From contig NZ_JAZHRV010000001.1 in NCBI RefSeq assembly GCF_036924595.1, positions 3,348,001 through 3,412,000 of the forward strand: 64,000 bases of DNA, read 5' to 3'. Origin of the DNA: Bradyrhizobium algeriense. GTDB taxonomy: Bacteria; Pseudomonadota; Alphaproteobacteria; Rhizobiales; Xanthobacteraceae. Shown here piece by piece: positions 48,765 through 57,563 of this stretch. The notes below the pieces were generated by a model, which was not told where the DNA came from, searched no databases, and saw only the letters and a program-made list of their open reading frames with translations. A program made the position numbers and the translations under genes. The stretch's first letter is position 1; each line of letters starts with the position of its first letter.

Positions 48765-48810
48765 TTGCGGAACACATATCGAACATATAGTGTCCGTTCA
48801 TGATTTGTTT
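48765..48810 (+). promoter_or_regulatory. lexA operator region: two SOS boxes over a promoter
   Basis: GAAC-ACATATC-GAAC (48770-48784) fits the alphaproteobacterial SOS box GTTC-N7-GTTC read on the other strand. A second, imperfect GTTC-ATGATTT-GTTT follows at 48796-48810. A -35-like TTGCGG (48765-48770) and -10-like TATAGT (48786-48791) flank the first box, so binding would block RNA polymerase and give autoregulation. Confidence 0.7.
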
Positions 48811-48908
48811 CGACTGCTAGTGTCTATGGTTGGGAGTTTTGGGGACTCCCGCGATGGACCCTGGAGATTCGGGACCGAAAGACTGTACCAACCGGGGGAA
48901 TGCTCGCG

Positions 48909-49610
48909 ATGCTTACGCGCAAACAGTATGAACTTCTGCGTTTCATCAATGAACGGCTGAAGGAAGCCGGCGTACCGCCCTCCTTCGACGAGATGAAGGA
49001 TGCGCTCGATCTGCGCTCGAAATCCGGAATTCACCGCCTCATTACGGCGCTGGAGGAGCGCGGCTTCATCCGCCGCCTGCCCAACCGCGCCCGCGCCATC
49101 GAAGTCATCAAGCTGCCGGAGCTGGCTGCCGCCGGCAACGGCCGCCGCGGCTTCACGCCGAGCGTCATCGAAGGCACGCTCGGCAAACGCCCCGTAAGCG
49201 CGCCGGCCAGCGAGGACGACGGCAACCGCCCGGTCGCCGTGCCCGTGATGGGCCGGATCGCCGCCGGTACGCCGATCGAGGCGCTGCAGACCCGCAGCCA
49301 CACCATCAGCGTGCCGCCCGACATGCTCGGCTCCGGCGAGCATTACGCGCTCGAAGTGCGCGGCGATTCCATGGTGGACGCCGGCATTCTCGACGGCGAC
49401 ATGGCACTGATCCAGCGCAACGAAACCGCCGACACCGGCGACATCGTGGTGGCGCTGATCGACGAGGAGGAAGCCACGCTAAAACGCTTCCGCCGCCGTG
49501 GCGCCTCGATCGCGCTGGAGCCCGCCAACGCTGCCTATGAAGTGCGCATCCTGCCGCCGAACCGGGTCCGGATTCAGGGCAAGCTGATCGGTCTGTACCG
49601 GAAGTATTGA
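48909..49610 (+). CDS. lexA: LexA repressor
   Basis: SOS-response repressor, 233 residues. N-terminal winged helix-turn-helix ([42 protein letters not shown]), an alphaproteobacterial insertion (about 70-110), the cleavage site IAAG (Ala119-Gly120) and the S24 protease fold with [13 protein letters not shown] (Ser154) and EEATLKRF (Lys192). ATG 48909 is used because the family starts MLTRKQ; ATG 48900 is in frame just before. Autoregulated through the operator at 48765-48810. Confidence 0.96.
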   Translation: MLTRKQYELLRFINERLKEAGVPPSFDEMKDALDLRSKSGIHRLITALEERGFIRRLPNRARAIEVIKLPELAAAGNGRRGFTPSVIEGTLGKRPVSAPASEDDGNRPVAVPVMGRIAAGTPIEALQTRSHTISVPPDMLGSGEHYALEVRGDSMVDAGILDGDMALIQRNETADTGDIVVALIDEEEATLKRFRRRGASIALEPANAAYEVRILPPNRVRIQGKLIGLYRKY

Positions 49611-49640
49611 ATGGTCGGGTTACCGACAGGACTGCGACGG

Positions 49641-49666
49641 CCCCGGCCTTCGGCCGAGGTTTTTTG
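49641..49666 (+). terminator. Rho-independent terminator of lexA
   Basis: CCCCGGCC-TTCG-GCCGAGG forms a short GC stem with a TTCG-type tetraloop, followed by TTTTTTG. It begins 31 bases after the lexA stop. Confidence 0.65.
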
Positions 49667-49834
49667 TGGGGCGTGGGGAACTAACCTGCGTTATCGCGTT
49701 TGTGATTTAAGCGCAGTGCGTCCGTCGCAGAAATGCCCAGAAACAAGAAAAGGCTCTGCGCCAAGTCTACTCTGATAGAGGCCTGTGCCTCCTTCAAGAC
49801 ACGGGTCAGCTATCTCAAATGAGGGAGCCATCCG

Positions 49835-50263
49835 ATGTGTGACTATAGCCTGCATGCTGTGGCAACGCGACCGGCCCAGGTCGGCGAGACGCTGATCACC
49901 ACCACATTCCGCGGTACATCGACCCGCGGCTTTGCGTCGGAACGCGAGCCCGCAGTGGCGGTCTGCATGCTTCCCGGCACCGAACTGGCGTTCACCGAGG
50001 ACGTCAGATACGACAACCGATGGATCTGGACGCGAACCACCGACTGGCGGGTCGGCAAGTTCAACCAGATTGAACCCGAAGTGTCCGATCGCCATCATGA
50101 CGCGATCGAATTTCCTGACGGAAGCCATGTGCTGGTGACGCAGCTTTGCGAAGGCCAGCGCGCGACCGTGCTGCAATTGCCGGTGACCGAGGGCGAACGG
50201 TCGGCGAAGGCAAAGGAAGCGGTGACGGAGGCGCCTCGGGCCGGATCCATCGTGACCGGATAA
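49835..50263 (+). CDS. Conserved hypothetical protein (MCDYSLHAV... type)
   Basis: A 142-residue soluble protein beginning MCDYSLHAVATRPAQVGETL, with TTTFRGTSTRGFASE, AVCMLPGTELAFTEDV, and VLVTQLCEGQRATVLQLPV. The N-terminal MCDYSLH signature is seen in uncharacterised proteins of Bradyrhizobium and relatives, I believe; the function is unknown to me. Mostly beta-strand character. ATG 49835 follows GGAG. A 10-bp hairpin follows the stop. Confidence 0.75.
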   Translation: MCDYSLHAVATRPAQVGETLITTTFRGTSTRGFASEREPAVAVCMLPGTELAFTEDVRYDNRWIWTRTTDWRVGKFNQIEPEVSDRHHDAIEFPDGSHVLVTQLCEGQRATVLQLPVTEGERSAKAKEAVTEAPRAGSIVTG

Positions 50264-50276
50264 ACGACGCACATGC

Positions 50277-50303
50277 GATCCGCCGGTTTCAGGCCGGCGG
50301 ATC
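50277..50303 (+). terminator. Terminator-like hairpin
   Basis: GATCCGCCGG (50277-50286) pairs perfectly with CCGGCGGATC (50294-50303), 7-base loop. It follows the stop of the preceding gene and lies before the next gene, whose upstream GTG candidate at 50304 abuts it and is therefore unlikely to be the start. Confidence 0.6.
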
Positions 50304-50348
50304 GTGGTGATATGGTTTTGTGAGAAACTGGGCGCCGAGGGGCAGTCG

Positions 50349-50585
50349 GTGGTCAACAAGGTTACATGGCAAAAAGCCGGTCGCGTCACGGAGCCCGGAC
50401 GGTACATGTTCCGGTACGGCTGGCTGACTATCACGGCCGAAGATCTCGCGATCTGGCGGCAATTCCCCGAGGCGTCGTTCACGCTGGTCAACCTGCCGTC
50501 GACCCCCGACGCGCCGGAGGAATTCCACCTCGGCGCATTCGAAATACCGGCCACTCCCTCAAGTCCCCCGCTCGACGAGCACTGA
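50349..50585 (+). CDS. Small conserved hypothetical protein, 78 residues
   Basis: Reads VNKVTWQKAGRVTEPGRYMF, then RYGWLTITAEDLAIWRQFPE, ASFTLVN. Coherent alpha/beta composition. GTG 50349 is chosen because GAGGGG lies 6 bases upstream; GTG 50304 (15 codons earlier) sits directly on a hairpin. No family recognised; the gene-sized unit is close after the MCDYSLH gene and could be in the same transcript if the hairpin is leaky. Confidence 0.55.
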   Translation: MVNKVTWQKAGRVTEPGRYMFRYGWLTITAEDLAIWRQFPEASFTLVNLPSTPDAPEEFHLGAFEIPATPSSPPLDEH

Positions 50586-50690
50586 AATTCATCTAGAGCC
50601 CTGGGGTTAGATTTTTTGATTTGACGCGTTTTCTTGACGCGAACCGGTCTCCTCCCCGGATCAAGTCCGGGGCAGGCTTTCGCTGGAGCT

Positions 50691-52985
50691 CTACTCCTCC
50701 GCCTGAAGGTCGGCCTCGGCCGGCGTGGCGTCGACCGCGCGCGGCACGACGCGTGGCGCAAGCACGGTGGCGTCTGCCTCGCTCTCGTCGGCGATGGCCG
50801 GCGACCACGGGCGATCGATCCCCCTGGGTTTTGCCGCCTCGACGACAAATCCCTCACGGCCTCGCCGCAACGCCATCGCGCCCTGCCGCCGCAGCCGGTC
50901 GGCATCGATGACCGAAGCCGCGCATGAAGCGGGCACCTGCCGCAGCGTCACAATGAGCGCCGCGCGCTCGCAATCGTCCGCCAGCGCCTCGGGCTTGTGC
51001 GCCTGCGCGACCAGGCCGCCGGCGGCGGATTGCATCACGCAGCCAAGGTCGTCGCATGAAACACCTGCGGTGAGCGATGCATCGGCCGCTGTGCGTGCGT
51101 CCGCATCCGCCGCCAGCCACTCCTTCAGCAGGAAGGCATCCCGGGAGCCCTTCACCGCATGCATCAGATGCAGCCTTCCATCCTGGCCGCGGACGCCGAC
51201 ATTGCGGCCGTCGGCGGAGACCAGAATATCCGGCTGCGGCACCCTCGCCGCCCACAGCGCCGCCGATAGCACCAGCGCCGCGCCCGACCAGCGCAGCGGC
51301 GTGCGCAGCAGGCCGAGCAGAATGATGCCGAGGCTCGCCGCAATCAGCGGGCCGATGCCGAACGCCGGCACCCGGCCGACCGCGCCGGGCAACGCCGCGA
51401 CCCATTGGGTCACCGCGATCATCCAGTCGATGCCGACGCCCATGATCGCCCAGAACAGCCGGTCGAAGCCGAACGGCATCGCGACGAGGCCGAGCAGGCC
51501 CGCCGGCATCACGACCGCGGAGACGACCGGCATCGCCGCGAGATTGGCCAGCACGCCATAAGGCGTGACGCGGTGGAAGTGAAAGGCCGCATAGGGCATG
51601 GTCGCGAGCCCCGCCACCAATGAGGCCAGCAACAACATCGTGAGTTCGCGACCGCCCCACAGCGCCGCCCGCGCGGTTGCGGTGTTGTCCGGCGCCGCGA
51701 ACAGGCGCGGCATGCCGATCTGCACCAACGCCACCAGGCCCAGCGTGGCGGCAAAAGACATTTGAAAACTCGGATGCACCAGTGCTTCCGGTGCCACCGT
51801 CAGCACGATCAGGGCCGCGACCGCGAGCGTGCGAAACGTGATCGCCCGGCGATCGACCATGACCGCGATCAGCACCACGGCCGTCATGAAGAAGGAGCGC
51901 TGCGTCGCCACTTCCGCCCCCGACAGCAGCAGATAGAACGCGGCGGCCGCAAGCGCCGCCACTGCCGACCATTTCTTGATGGCGTAACCGACCGTGAGCG
52001 TTGGAAACAGCGCCAGCAGCGCCCGCACCGCGAAGAACACGACGCCGGCGACGACGGCCATGTGATAGCCGGAGATCGAAAGCACGTGGCCGAGGCCTGA
52101 GATGAACATCGCGTCGTTCACCGGCGGCGAGATCGCGTCGCGCCGCCCGGTCAACAGCGCGGTGGCGATCGCGCGCTTGTCGCCCTCCAGCGTCGTCCTG
52201 ATCCGCGCGTCGATCGTGTCGCGCAGGCCCTGCATCAACGCCGAGTAGCGCAGGCGCAGCCCACCGCCGGTGGCGGGCGCCTCCGCGGTCTTGATCGCGC
52301 CCATCACGAAGCCGGAGGCACCGATGCCGGCGAAGAACATGTCGCGGCTGAAATCGTAGCTGCCCGGCCGCACCGGCGTGAGCGGCGGCAACAGCCGCGC
52401 CTTCAACTCGACAAAGCTGCCGACCGCGGGCGCCGTGCCCTTCTTCACCGACAGCCGCACGCGTTCGAGCCTGGTCGTCCCGCGCGCGCTCTCCATGGTG
52501 ACGACGCGCAGGACAAAACGGTCGGTGCGTTCGCGGATGTCGCGGGTTTCGACGAAGCCCGTCAGCGACACCGAAAACATCGGCCGCGCCAGCACGCCAT
52601 GCGCGACCCGCGCCGTCTTCCACGTCGCGATCGCAAAGCCCGCCGCGACGGCTGCGACCATCACCGCGATCGGAAAGAATTTTTGCCGGCGCAGCAGAAT
52701 CGCCACCGCACATAGCGCGATGGCCACGACGGCGGCGACTGAGAGCACCGGCTCATGGTCGGCGGCGAAGTAAAAGGCGATGCCGGTGCCGAACGCGACG
52801 GGCACCCAGGGCAGCAGGCGGCCGGCGCCAGCCTCGGCGCGAGCCCATACGCGCAGGGTTTCGATAAGCGGCGGCCAGAAAGCGGGACGCGACGGCAGGA
52901 GGCCGCCGATAGGCGCCGCCGCGCGCGGCGGCCAGGTCCCGGCATAGCCCCGCTTCCGGCCCGAAATGTCGCCCTGCTCCGCCAC
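50691..52985 (-). CDS. comEC: ComEC/Rec2-type DNA-uptake channel protein
   Basis: A 764-residue polytopic inner membrane protein. N-terminal OB-like domain (DUF4131, about 100-225), then the competence domain with DAMFISGLGHVLSISGYHMAVVAGVVF, LSGAEVATQRSFFMTAVVL and LVHPSFQMSFAATLGLVALV, ten or so helices. The C-terminal region (about 600-764) lacks the metallo-beta-lactamase HxHxDH motif of classical ComEC; alphaproteobacterial members are often of this kind. It could take part in DNA import. It is read opposite to lexA-side genes. Confidence 0.9.
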   Translation of the reverse strand: MAEQGDISGRKRGYAGTWPPRAAAPIGGLLPSRPAFWPPLIETLRVWARAEAGAGRLLPWVPVAFGTGIAFYFAADHEPVLSVAAVVAIALCAVAILLRRQKFFPIAVMVAAVAAGFAIATWKTARVAHGVLARPMFSVSLTGFVETRDIRERTDRFVLRVVTMESARGTTRLERVRLSVKKGTAPAVGSFVELKARLLPPLTPVRPGSYDFSRDMFFAGIGASGFVMGAIKTAEAPATGGGLRLRYSALMQGLRDTIDARIRTTLEGDKRAIATALLTGRRDAISPPVNDAMFISGLGHVLSISGYHMAVVAGVVFFAVRALLALFPTLTVGYAIKKWSAVAALAAAAFYLLLSGAEVATQRSFFMTAVVLIAVMVDRRAITFRTLAVAALIVLTVAPEALVHPSFQMSFAATLGLVALVQIGMPRLFAAPDNTATARAALWGGRELTMLLLASLVAGLATMPYAAFHFHRVTPYGVLANLAAMPVVSAVVMPAGLLGLVAMPFGFDRLFWAIMGVGIDWMIAVTQWVAALPGAVGRVPAFGIGPLIAASLGIILLGLLRTPLRWSGAALVLSAALWAARVPQPDILVSADGRNVGVRGQDGRLHLMHAVKGSRDAFLLKEWLAADADARTAADASLTAGVSCDDLGCVMQSAAGGLVAQAHKPEALADDCERAALIVTLRQVPASCAASVIDADRLRRQGAMALRRGREGFVVEAAKPRGIDRPWSPAIADESEADATVLAPRVVPRAVDATPAEADLQAEE

Positions 52986-53232
52986 CCCGGTCTACACCTT
53001 ACGATCCCGTGGAGATCACAAGACTACCGGACGGTGTATTGCGGCCGCAGCGGAACGGATGCAGAAACCTGAGGAAATGGGCCGCGACACCCACGGGACC
53101 TCTCCCGACTGATTTTCCGCCAAAAGATAATTCGATCGCGTGGAAAACCACCGTTAGGTCAGCCCAACTGCATTTTCCGACTCGGCAAAGCGTGCTCGTT
53201 CTCTGAAATTCAGGCCGGTTGCGGAGCACGAC

Positions 53233-53373
53233 GTGAGCCAGTTTTCTTGCATGCTTTTGCTCGTGATGGCTCTCACGCTCACGGCATGCTTCGGAATAGC
53301 AGCCTGGCGCGTCTCCGGTGATGCATCTGATGTCACCGGGAGCACTCCGCCGCCGTTGATTGACCTGCGTTAA
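53233..53373 (+). CDS. Candidate small lipoprotein, 46 residues
   Basis: GTG start, VSQFSCMLLLVMALTLTACF then GIAAWRVSGDASD and a Pro-rich end. LTAC at residues 16-19 is a fitting lipobox, so the mature part would be 28 residues with the Cys lipidated. No ribosome site of strong quality is seen (GGAGCACGAC). Frame and composition are plausible but it is short. Confidence 0.4.
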   Translation: MSQFSCMLLLVMALTLTACFGIAAWRVSGDASDVTGSTPPPLIDLR

Positions 53374-53446
53374 AAGCTTCCATGCGCTTTGCGTGTTCAG
53401 GCAGAAACCTGAAGAAATGCGCTGCGGCTCGCACTATAGTCGCTGC

Positions 53447-53701
53447 ATGAAGCTTGCCGCCTGCCTTTCATCCGCCCTCATGATTATCGCCTCGGCGACC
53501 ACGGCTGCAGCGGCTGAACAATGCCGTTTCATCGAGGCGAGATCCGAGCGCGAGGCATGCTATAAGCGCCAGGATGCTGAACGGACCGCCCGGCAGAAAA
53601 CCGACGAGGCCAAGCAGGCGCAGCAAAAGCCGTATGAGCCGGTGTCGCAGGAGGATGCCCTGCTCGCCAAATCCCTGCGCAGCATTTGCCGGGGCTGCTA
53701 G
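53447..53701 (+). CDS. Small secreted hypothetical protein, 84 residues
   Basis: Signal peptide MKLAACLSSALMIIASATTA, cleavage after AAA; mature part has CRFIEARSEREACYKRQ and a helical Glu/Lys/Gln-rich stretch, ending SLRSICRGC with four cysteines in all. Similar small periplasmic proteins occur widely in Bradyrhizobium, probably with disulfides. ATG 53447 starts the signal peptide; the frame opens at 53360. Function unknown. Confidence 0.65.
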   Translation: MKLAACLSSALMIIASATTAAAAEQCRFIEARSEREACYKRQDAERTARQKTDEAKQAQQKPYEPVSQEDALLAKSLRSICRGC

Positions 53702-53869
53702 GCGCCGGCGCCACCATCCAATCCCGGCAGCCCACCGCCCTGGAAAGCGCTCTTGCAATTGCGCCGCAGCAGGATGCACACTGGGTGCGCTTGACTAGGT
53801 GTCAACGTCTACAGCTCTCGGCCCGACTGGAATTCACGGTTGCGCGCGGAACGAGCGGAGGATGACGCC

Positions 53870-54052
53870 ATGCGAGAAATCGAAATCCACGACTATGCGC
53901 GGCAATTGCTGGAAGCACATGGCGCCAAGGCCATTGCCGAAGCTGCCCAGAACGCCATCGAACTCGAAGCAAAAGGCGAGCTCGAACTGGCCAGAACCTG
54001 GCGGCATATCGAAGACGCCATGAAGCTCATGCGCGGACCGCACCAAAGCTGA
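53870..54052 (+). CDS. Small helical hypothetical protein, 60 residues
   Basis: [18 protein letters not shown], then [20 protein letters not shown] and [13 protein letters not shown]. Two to three amphipathic helices, no signal. ATG 53870 has the excellent ribosome site GGAGGA (53857-53862), so it is probably a real gene. It lies 103 bases upstream of the glutamine synthetase gene in the same direction. No family name is known to me. Confidence 0.65.
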   Translation: MREIEIHDYARQLLEAHGAKAIAEAAQNAIELEAKGELELARTWRHIEDAMKLMRGPHQS

Positions 54053-54155
54053 AGCTGCCGGCAACGCAGAACGTGAGCCAGTCACAAGCCGCTTCGCTGC
54101 GGCTGAATGGCAGCACGACCTCCAAGATGCGGCTCTCCATAACAGGAGTGAAGCC

Positions 54156-55586
54156 ATGTTTCCGAAGTGTGCAACAGCCGAAGATCTCGTGAAGGCGATC
54201 AGGGAAGAGGAGGTGCAGATGATCGATCTGCGCTTCACCGACTTGCCTGGCGTGTGGCAGCATTTTTCCGTCCCGCCGGGTGCAGCTGATATCGATGCTC
54301 TCAGCGAAGGCATTGGATTCGACGGCTCATCCATCCGCGGCTTCCAGGAAATTCAGGAAAGCGACATGCTGGTCGTGCCCGACCCGACCACAGCCTTCCT
54401 TGACCCGTATTCCCCTGCATCGACCCTGGTCCTGATCTGCAACATCAGGGATCCCGTGACCGGTCAACCCTATAGCCGTGACGCCCGTTACATCGCCCAG
54501 AAGGCCGAAACTTACCTGAAGGGCAGCGGCCTCGCCGATACGAGCTACTTCGGCCCTGAGGCGGAGTTCTTCGTGTTCGACGACGTGCGCTACGGGCAGG
54601 GCATCAATTTCGCCTTCCACGAAATCGATTCCAGCGAAGGCAGTTGGAATAGCGGCAAAGAGGAAGAGCCGAATCTGGGCCACAAGCCGCGCCCGAAGGA
54701 GGGATACTTTCCGGTTCCCCCGACCGACAGCATGCAGGCTCTCCGCACCGAAATGGTGCTGACGATGCAACAGCTGGGCATACAGATCGAAGCCCATCAC
54801 CATGAAGTCGCGACCGGCGGCCAGAACGAGATCGACATGCGCTTCACTACGCTCACCCGTATGGCGGACAATCTGATGATCTACAAATACGTGGTGAAGA
54901 ACACCGCCCGCGAGCACGGCATGACCGCAACGTTCATGCCGAAGCCGCTGTTCGAGGACAATGCCTCGGGGATGCACGTTCACCAGTCCCTGTGGAAGGG
55001 CGAGACCAATCTGTTCTACGACAAGGGCGACTATGCCGAGTTGAGCCAGCTCGGCCGCTACTACATCGGCGGCCTGTTGACCCACGCCTGGGCGTTGTGC
55101 GGGCTTTGCGCCCCCACCACGAACTCCTATCGGCGCCTGGTGCCGGGCTACGAAGCTCCGATCAATCTGGTCTATTCTCAGCGCAACCGCTCAGCCTGCT
55201 GCCGGATTCCGATGTATTCGCCGAACCCGCGGGCAAAGCGGGTTGAGTTTCGCTCACCGGATCCCTCCTGCAATCCCTATCTGGCCTTTGCCGCGATGCT
55301 GATGGCCGGCCTTGACGGCATCAACAGCCGGATCGATCCGGGCAGCCCGATCGACAAGAACCTTTATGACCTGCCGCCCGCCGAGGCGAAGGACGTGAAG
55401 TCGACACCCGGATCACTGGATCAGGCGCTTGACGCGCTCGAACGCGATCACGCTTTCCTGCTCCGCGGCGATGTGTTCACCGGCGACGTGATCGAGACCT
55501 GGCTCGACTACAAGCGCAAGAAAGAGATCGATCCGATCCGGCTGCGTCCTCATCCTTACGAGTTTCATTTGTATTACGACATCTAG
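54156..55586 (+). CDS. glnA: Glutamine synthetase, type I
   Basis: ATP-dependent amidation of glutamate, 476 residues. N-terminal beta-grasp ([31 protein letters not shown]), then the catalytic domain with [13 protein letters not shown] (metal Glu), [32 protein letters not shown] and [23 protein letters not shown]. The adenylylation site KNLYDLPP carries Tyr404, so GlnE control is likely. No glnB is adjacent, so this is probably a second paralogue. AGGAG is upstream of the ATG. The stop TAG is the start of a family D fragment. Confidence 0.95.
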   Translation: MFPKCATAEDLVKAIREEEVQMIDLRFTDLPGVWQHFSVPPGAADIDALSEGIGFDGSSIRGFQEIQESDMLVVPDPTTAFLDPYSPASTLVLICNIRDPVTGQPYSRDARYIAQKAETYLKGSGLADTSYFGPEAEFFVFDDVRYGQGINFAFHEIDSSEGSWNSGKEEEPNLGHKPRPKEGYFPVPPTDSMQALRTEMVLTMQQLGIQIEAHHHEVATGGQNEIDMRFTTLTRMADNLMIYKYVVKNTAREHGMTATFMPKPLFEDNASGMHVHQSLWKGETNLFYDKGDYAELSQLGRYYIGGLLTHAWALCGLCAPTTNSYRRLVPGYEAPINLVYSQRNRSACCRIPMYSPNPRAKRVEFRSPDPSCNPYLAFAAMLMAGLDGINSRIDPGSPIDKNLYDLPPAEAKDVKSTPGSLDQALDALERDHAFLLRGDVFTGDVIETWLDYKRKKEIDPIRLRPHPYEFHLYYDI

Positions 55587-55600
55587 AACGGGATGACGCA
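55582..55600. repeat. Fragment of family D repeat supplying the glnA stop
   Basis: TCTAGAACGGGATGACGC matches the first bases of the family D element. TAG at 55584-55586 is the glnA stop. The remainder of the repeat is missing. Confidence 0.55.
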
Positions 55601-55627
55601 GGGACCGTGTCATGACACGCAACCGGC

Positions 55628-55693
55628 TTACGGCTCAATCAGCGGCGTCTTCGACGAAACGTGATGGCTGACGATTTTCCATTCGCTTGCGGA
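55628..55693 (-). pseudogene. 3' remnant of a SnoaL-like / NTF2-fold protein gene
   Basis: The minus-strand frame ending at TAA (55628-55630) reads SASEWKIVSHHVSSKTPLIEP. The EWKIVSHHVS strand-turn is the typical C-terminus of SnoaL/DUF4440 proteins. The frame has no upstream coding part: it runs into a family C repeat at 55694. The rest of the gene seems to have been deleted or displaced by the repeat. Confidence 0.5.
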
Positions 55694-55733
55694 GAGATGG
55701 TGGGCACGCTTTGCTTTGCCCACCCACCCTACG
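55694..55733. repeat. Dispersed repeat, family C, single copy
   Basis: GAGATGGTGGGCACGCTTTG then CTTTGCCCACCC differs by one base from the unit at 60565-60598 except for a small CCCA insertion. It ends just before the glnS stop codon (TCA region at 55739). Confidence 0.75.
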
Positions 55734-55738
55734 CAGCC

Positions 55739-57421
55739 TCAGCCCTTCCCGCCGACTTCCTTCGCAAAGGTGTCGCGCAGGCCGATGGTGCGGTTGAACA
55801 CGGGCTTGCCGGGCATCGAATCCTTGTCGCGCACGAAATAGCCCTGCCGTTCGAACTGCATCACCTCGCCCGAATTATCAGCGGCCACCGAAGGTTCGAT
55901 GCGCGCGTCGGGCAATACTTCCAGCGACTCCGGATTGAGGTCGGCGGCGAAATTCGCAGCATTCGGGCTCGGGTTCGCGAACAGCTGATTGTAGACGCGG
56001 ATTTCCGCCGGCACCGACTGCGCGGCCGACAGCCAGTGCATGGTGGCCTTGACCTTGCGTCCATCAGGCGCGTTGCCGCCCTTGGTGGCGGGATCGTAGG
56101 TGCAGCGGAGTTCGACGACTTCGCCTGCATCGTTCTTGATGACGCCGGTGCATTTGACGAAATAGGCGTAGCGCAGCCGCACTTCATTTCCCGGCGACAG
56201 GCGGAAGAACTTCTTCGGCGGGTTCTCCATGAAATCGTCGCGCTCGATATAGAGCTCGCGGCCGAATGAAATCTTTCGCGTGCCGGCGGCGGGATCGTCG
56301 GGATGGTTGACGGCCTCCAGCTCCTCGAGCTGGCCTTCCGGATAATTCTCGATCACGACCTTCAAGGGCCGCAGCACCGCCATCCGCCGCTGCGCAGTCT
56401 TGTTCAGGTGCTCGCGAATGCAGAATTCCAGCATGCCGACATCGACCACGCTGTTGGCTTTAGCCACCCCGATGCGCTTGACGAATTCGCGCACCGCCGC
56501 CGGCGGCACGCCGCGCCGCTTCAACCCGGCAATGGTCGGCATGCGCGGATCATCCCATCCCAAAACGTGACCGTCACGCACGAGCTGCGTCAGCACGCGC
56601 TTCGACAGCAGCGTATAGGTCAGGCTCAGCCGGGCGAATTCGTACTGCCGCGGTTTTGAGGGCACCGGCAGCTTGTCGAGCAGCCATTCATAGAGCGGCC
56701 GGTGGTCCTCGAATTCCAGCGTGCAGATCGAGTGCGTGATGCCTTCGATCGCGTCCGACTGGCCGTGGGCATAGTCGTAGCTCGGATAGATCGACCATTT
56801 GGTGCCGGTGCGCGGATGCTCGGCATGCAGGATGCGGTAGAGCACGGGGTCGCGCAGGTTGATGTTGCCGGCGGCCATGTCGATCCTGGCGCGCAGCACG
56901 CGGGTGCCGTTCGGGAATTCACCCGCCTTCATGCGCCTGAAGAGGTCGAGGTTTTCTTCCACCGTGCGGTCGCGGAAGGGCGAGTTCTTGCCGGGTTCCG
57001 TCAGCGTGCCGCGGTTGACGCGGATTTCCTCCTGCGACTGGTCGTCGACATAGGCGTGGCCGGCCTTGATCAGGCCTTCCGCCCAGTCGTACAGGCGCTC
57101 GAAATAGTCGGAAGCGTAATAGAGATCGGTTCCCCAGTCATAGCCGAGCCAGTGCACGTCGGCCTGGATGGAATCGATATATTCCTGCTCTTCCTTGGTC
57201 GGGTTGGTGTCGTCGAAGCGCAGATGGCACTTGCCGGCGAACTCCTGCGCGATGCCGAAATTAAGGGCAATGGACTTGGCATGGCCGATGTGCAGGTAGC
57301 CGTTCGGCTCCGGCGGGAATCGGGTCACGATCCGGCTGTGTTTTTTGGAGGAGAGATCGGCCTGCACGATGTCGCGGATGAAATCGCGCCCCGCCTCTGC
57401 CGCTACCGGTTCTGTGGTCAT
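55739..57421 (-). CDS. glnS: Glutaminyl-tRNA synthetase
   Basis: Class I synthetase charging tRNA-Gln, 560 residues. [20 protein letters not shown] holds the HIGH signature, [19 protein letters not shown] and [20 protein letters not shown] follow, and [14 protein letters not shown] is the KMSKS-type loop; the C-terminal half is the beta-barrel anticodon-binding part ([15 protein letters not shown]). GlnRS is unusual in alphaproteobacteria, which mainly use the GltX/GatCAB route, but is present in several rhizobia. It is divergent from gltX over a 142-base gap. Confidence 0.95.
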   Translation of the reverse strand: MTTEPVAAEAGRDFIRDIVQADLSSKKHSRIVTRFPPEPNGYLHIGHAKSIALNFGIAQEFAGKCHLRFDDTNPTKEEQEYIDSIQADVHWLGYDWGTDLYYASDYFERLYDWAEGLIKAGHAYVDDQSQEEIRVNRGTLTEPGKNSPFRDRTVEENLDLFRRMKAGEFPNGTRVLRARIDMAAGNINLRDPVLYRILHAEHPRTGTKWSIYPSYDYAHGQSDAIEGITHSICTLEFEDHRPLYEWLLDKLPVPSKPRQYEFARLSLTYTLLSKRVLTQLVRDGHVLGWDDPRMPTIAGLKRRGVPPAAVREFVKRIGVAKANSVVDVGMLEFCIREHLNKTAQRRMAVLRPLKVVIENYPEGQLEELEAVNHPDDPAAGTRKISFGRELYIERDDFMENPPKKFFRLSPGNEVRLRYAYFVKCTGVIKNDAGEVVELRCTYDPATKGGNAPDGRKVKATMHWLSAAQSVPAEIRVYNQLFANPSPNAANFAADLNPESLEVLPDARIEPSVAADNSGEVMQFERQGYFVRDKDSMPGKPVFNRTIGLRDTFAKEVGGKG

Positions 57422-57563
57422 CCTGGGTTCCTGTTAGGGATTGGCGAACCTTCTGCCAAATTCGCCCTTGTGAGCCAAGCCTACTTTGCCAATGGCCAGG
57501 CTTTAGTTATGCAATGTTCCTGCTATACACCACCGCCAATTCACCCCTCAGCCCGCCCGGTAA

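Noticed and set aside
54053..54155. Sigma-54 promoter for glnA
   Set aside because: TGGCAGCACGACC was considered, but there is no GC at the correct -12 position.
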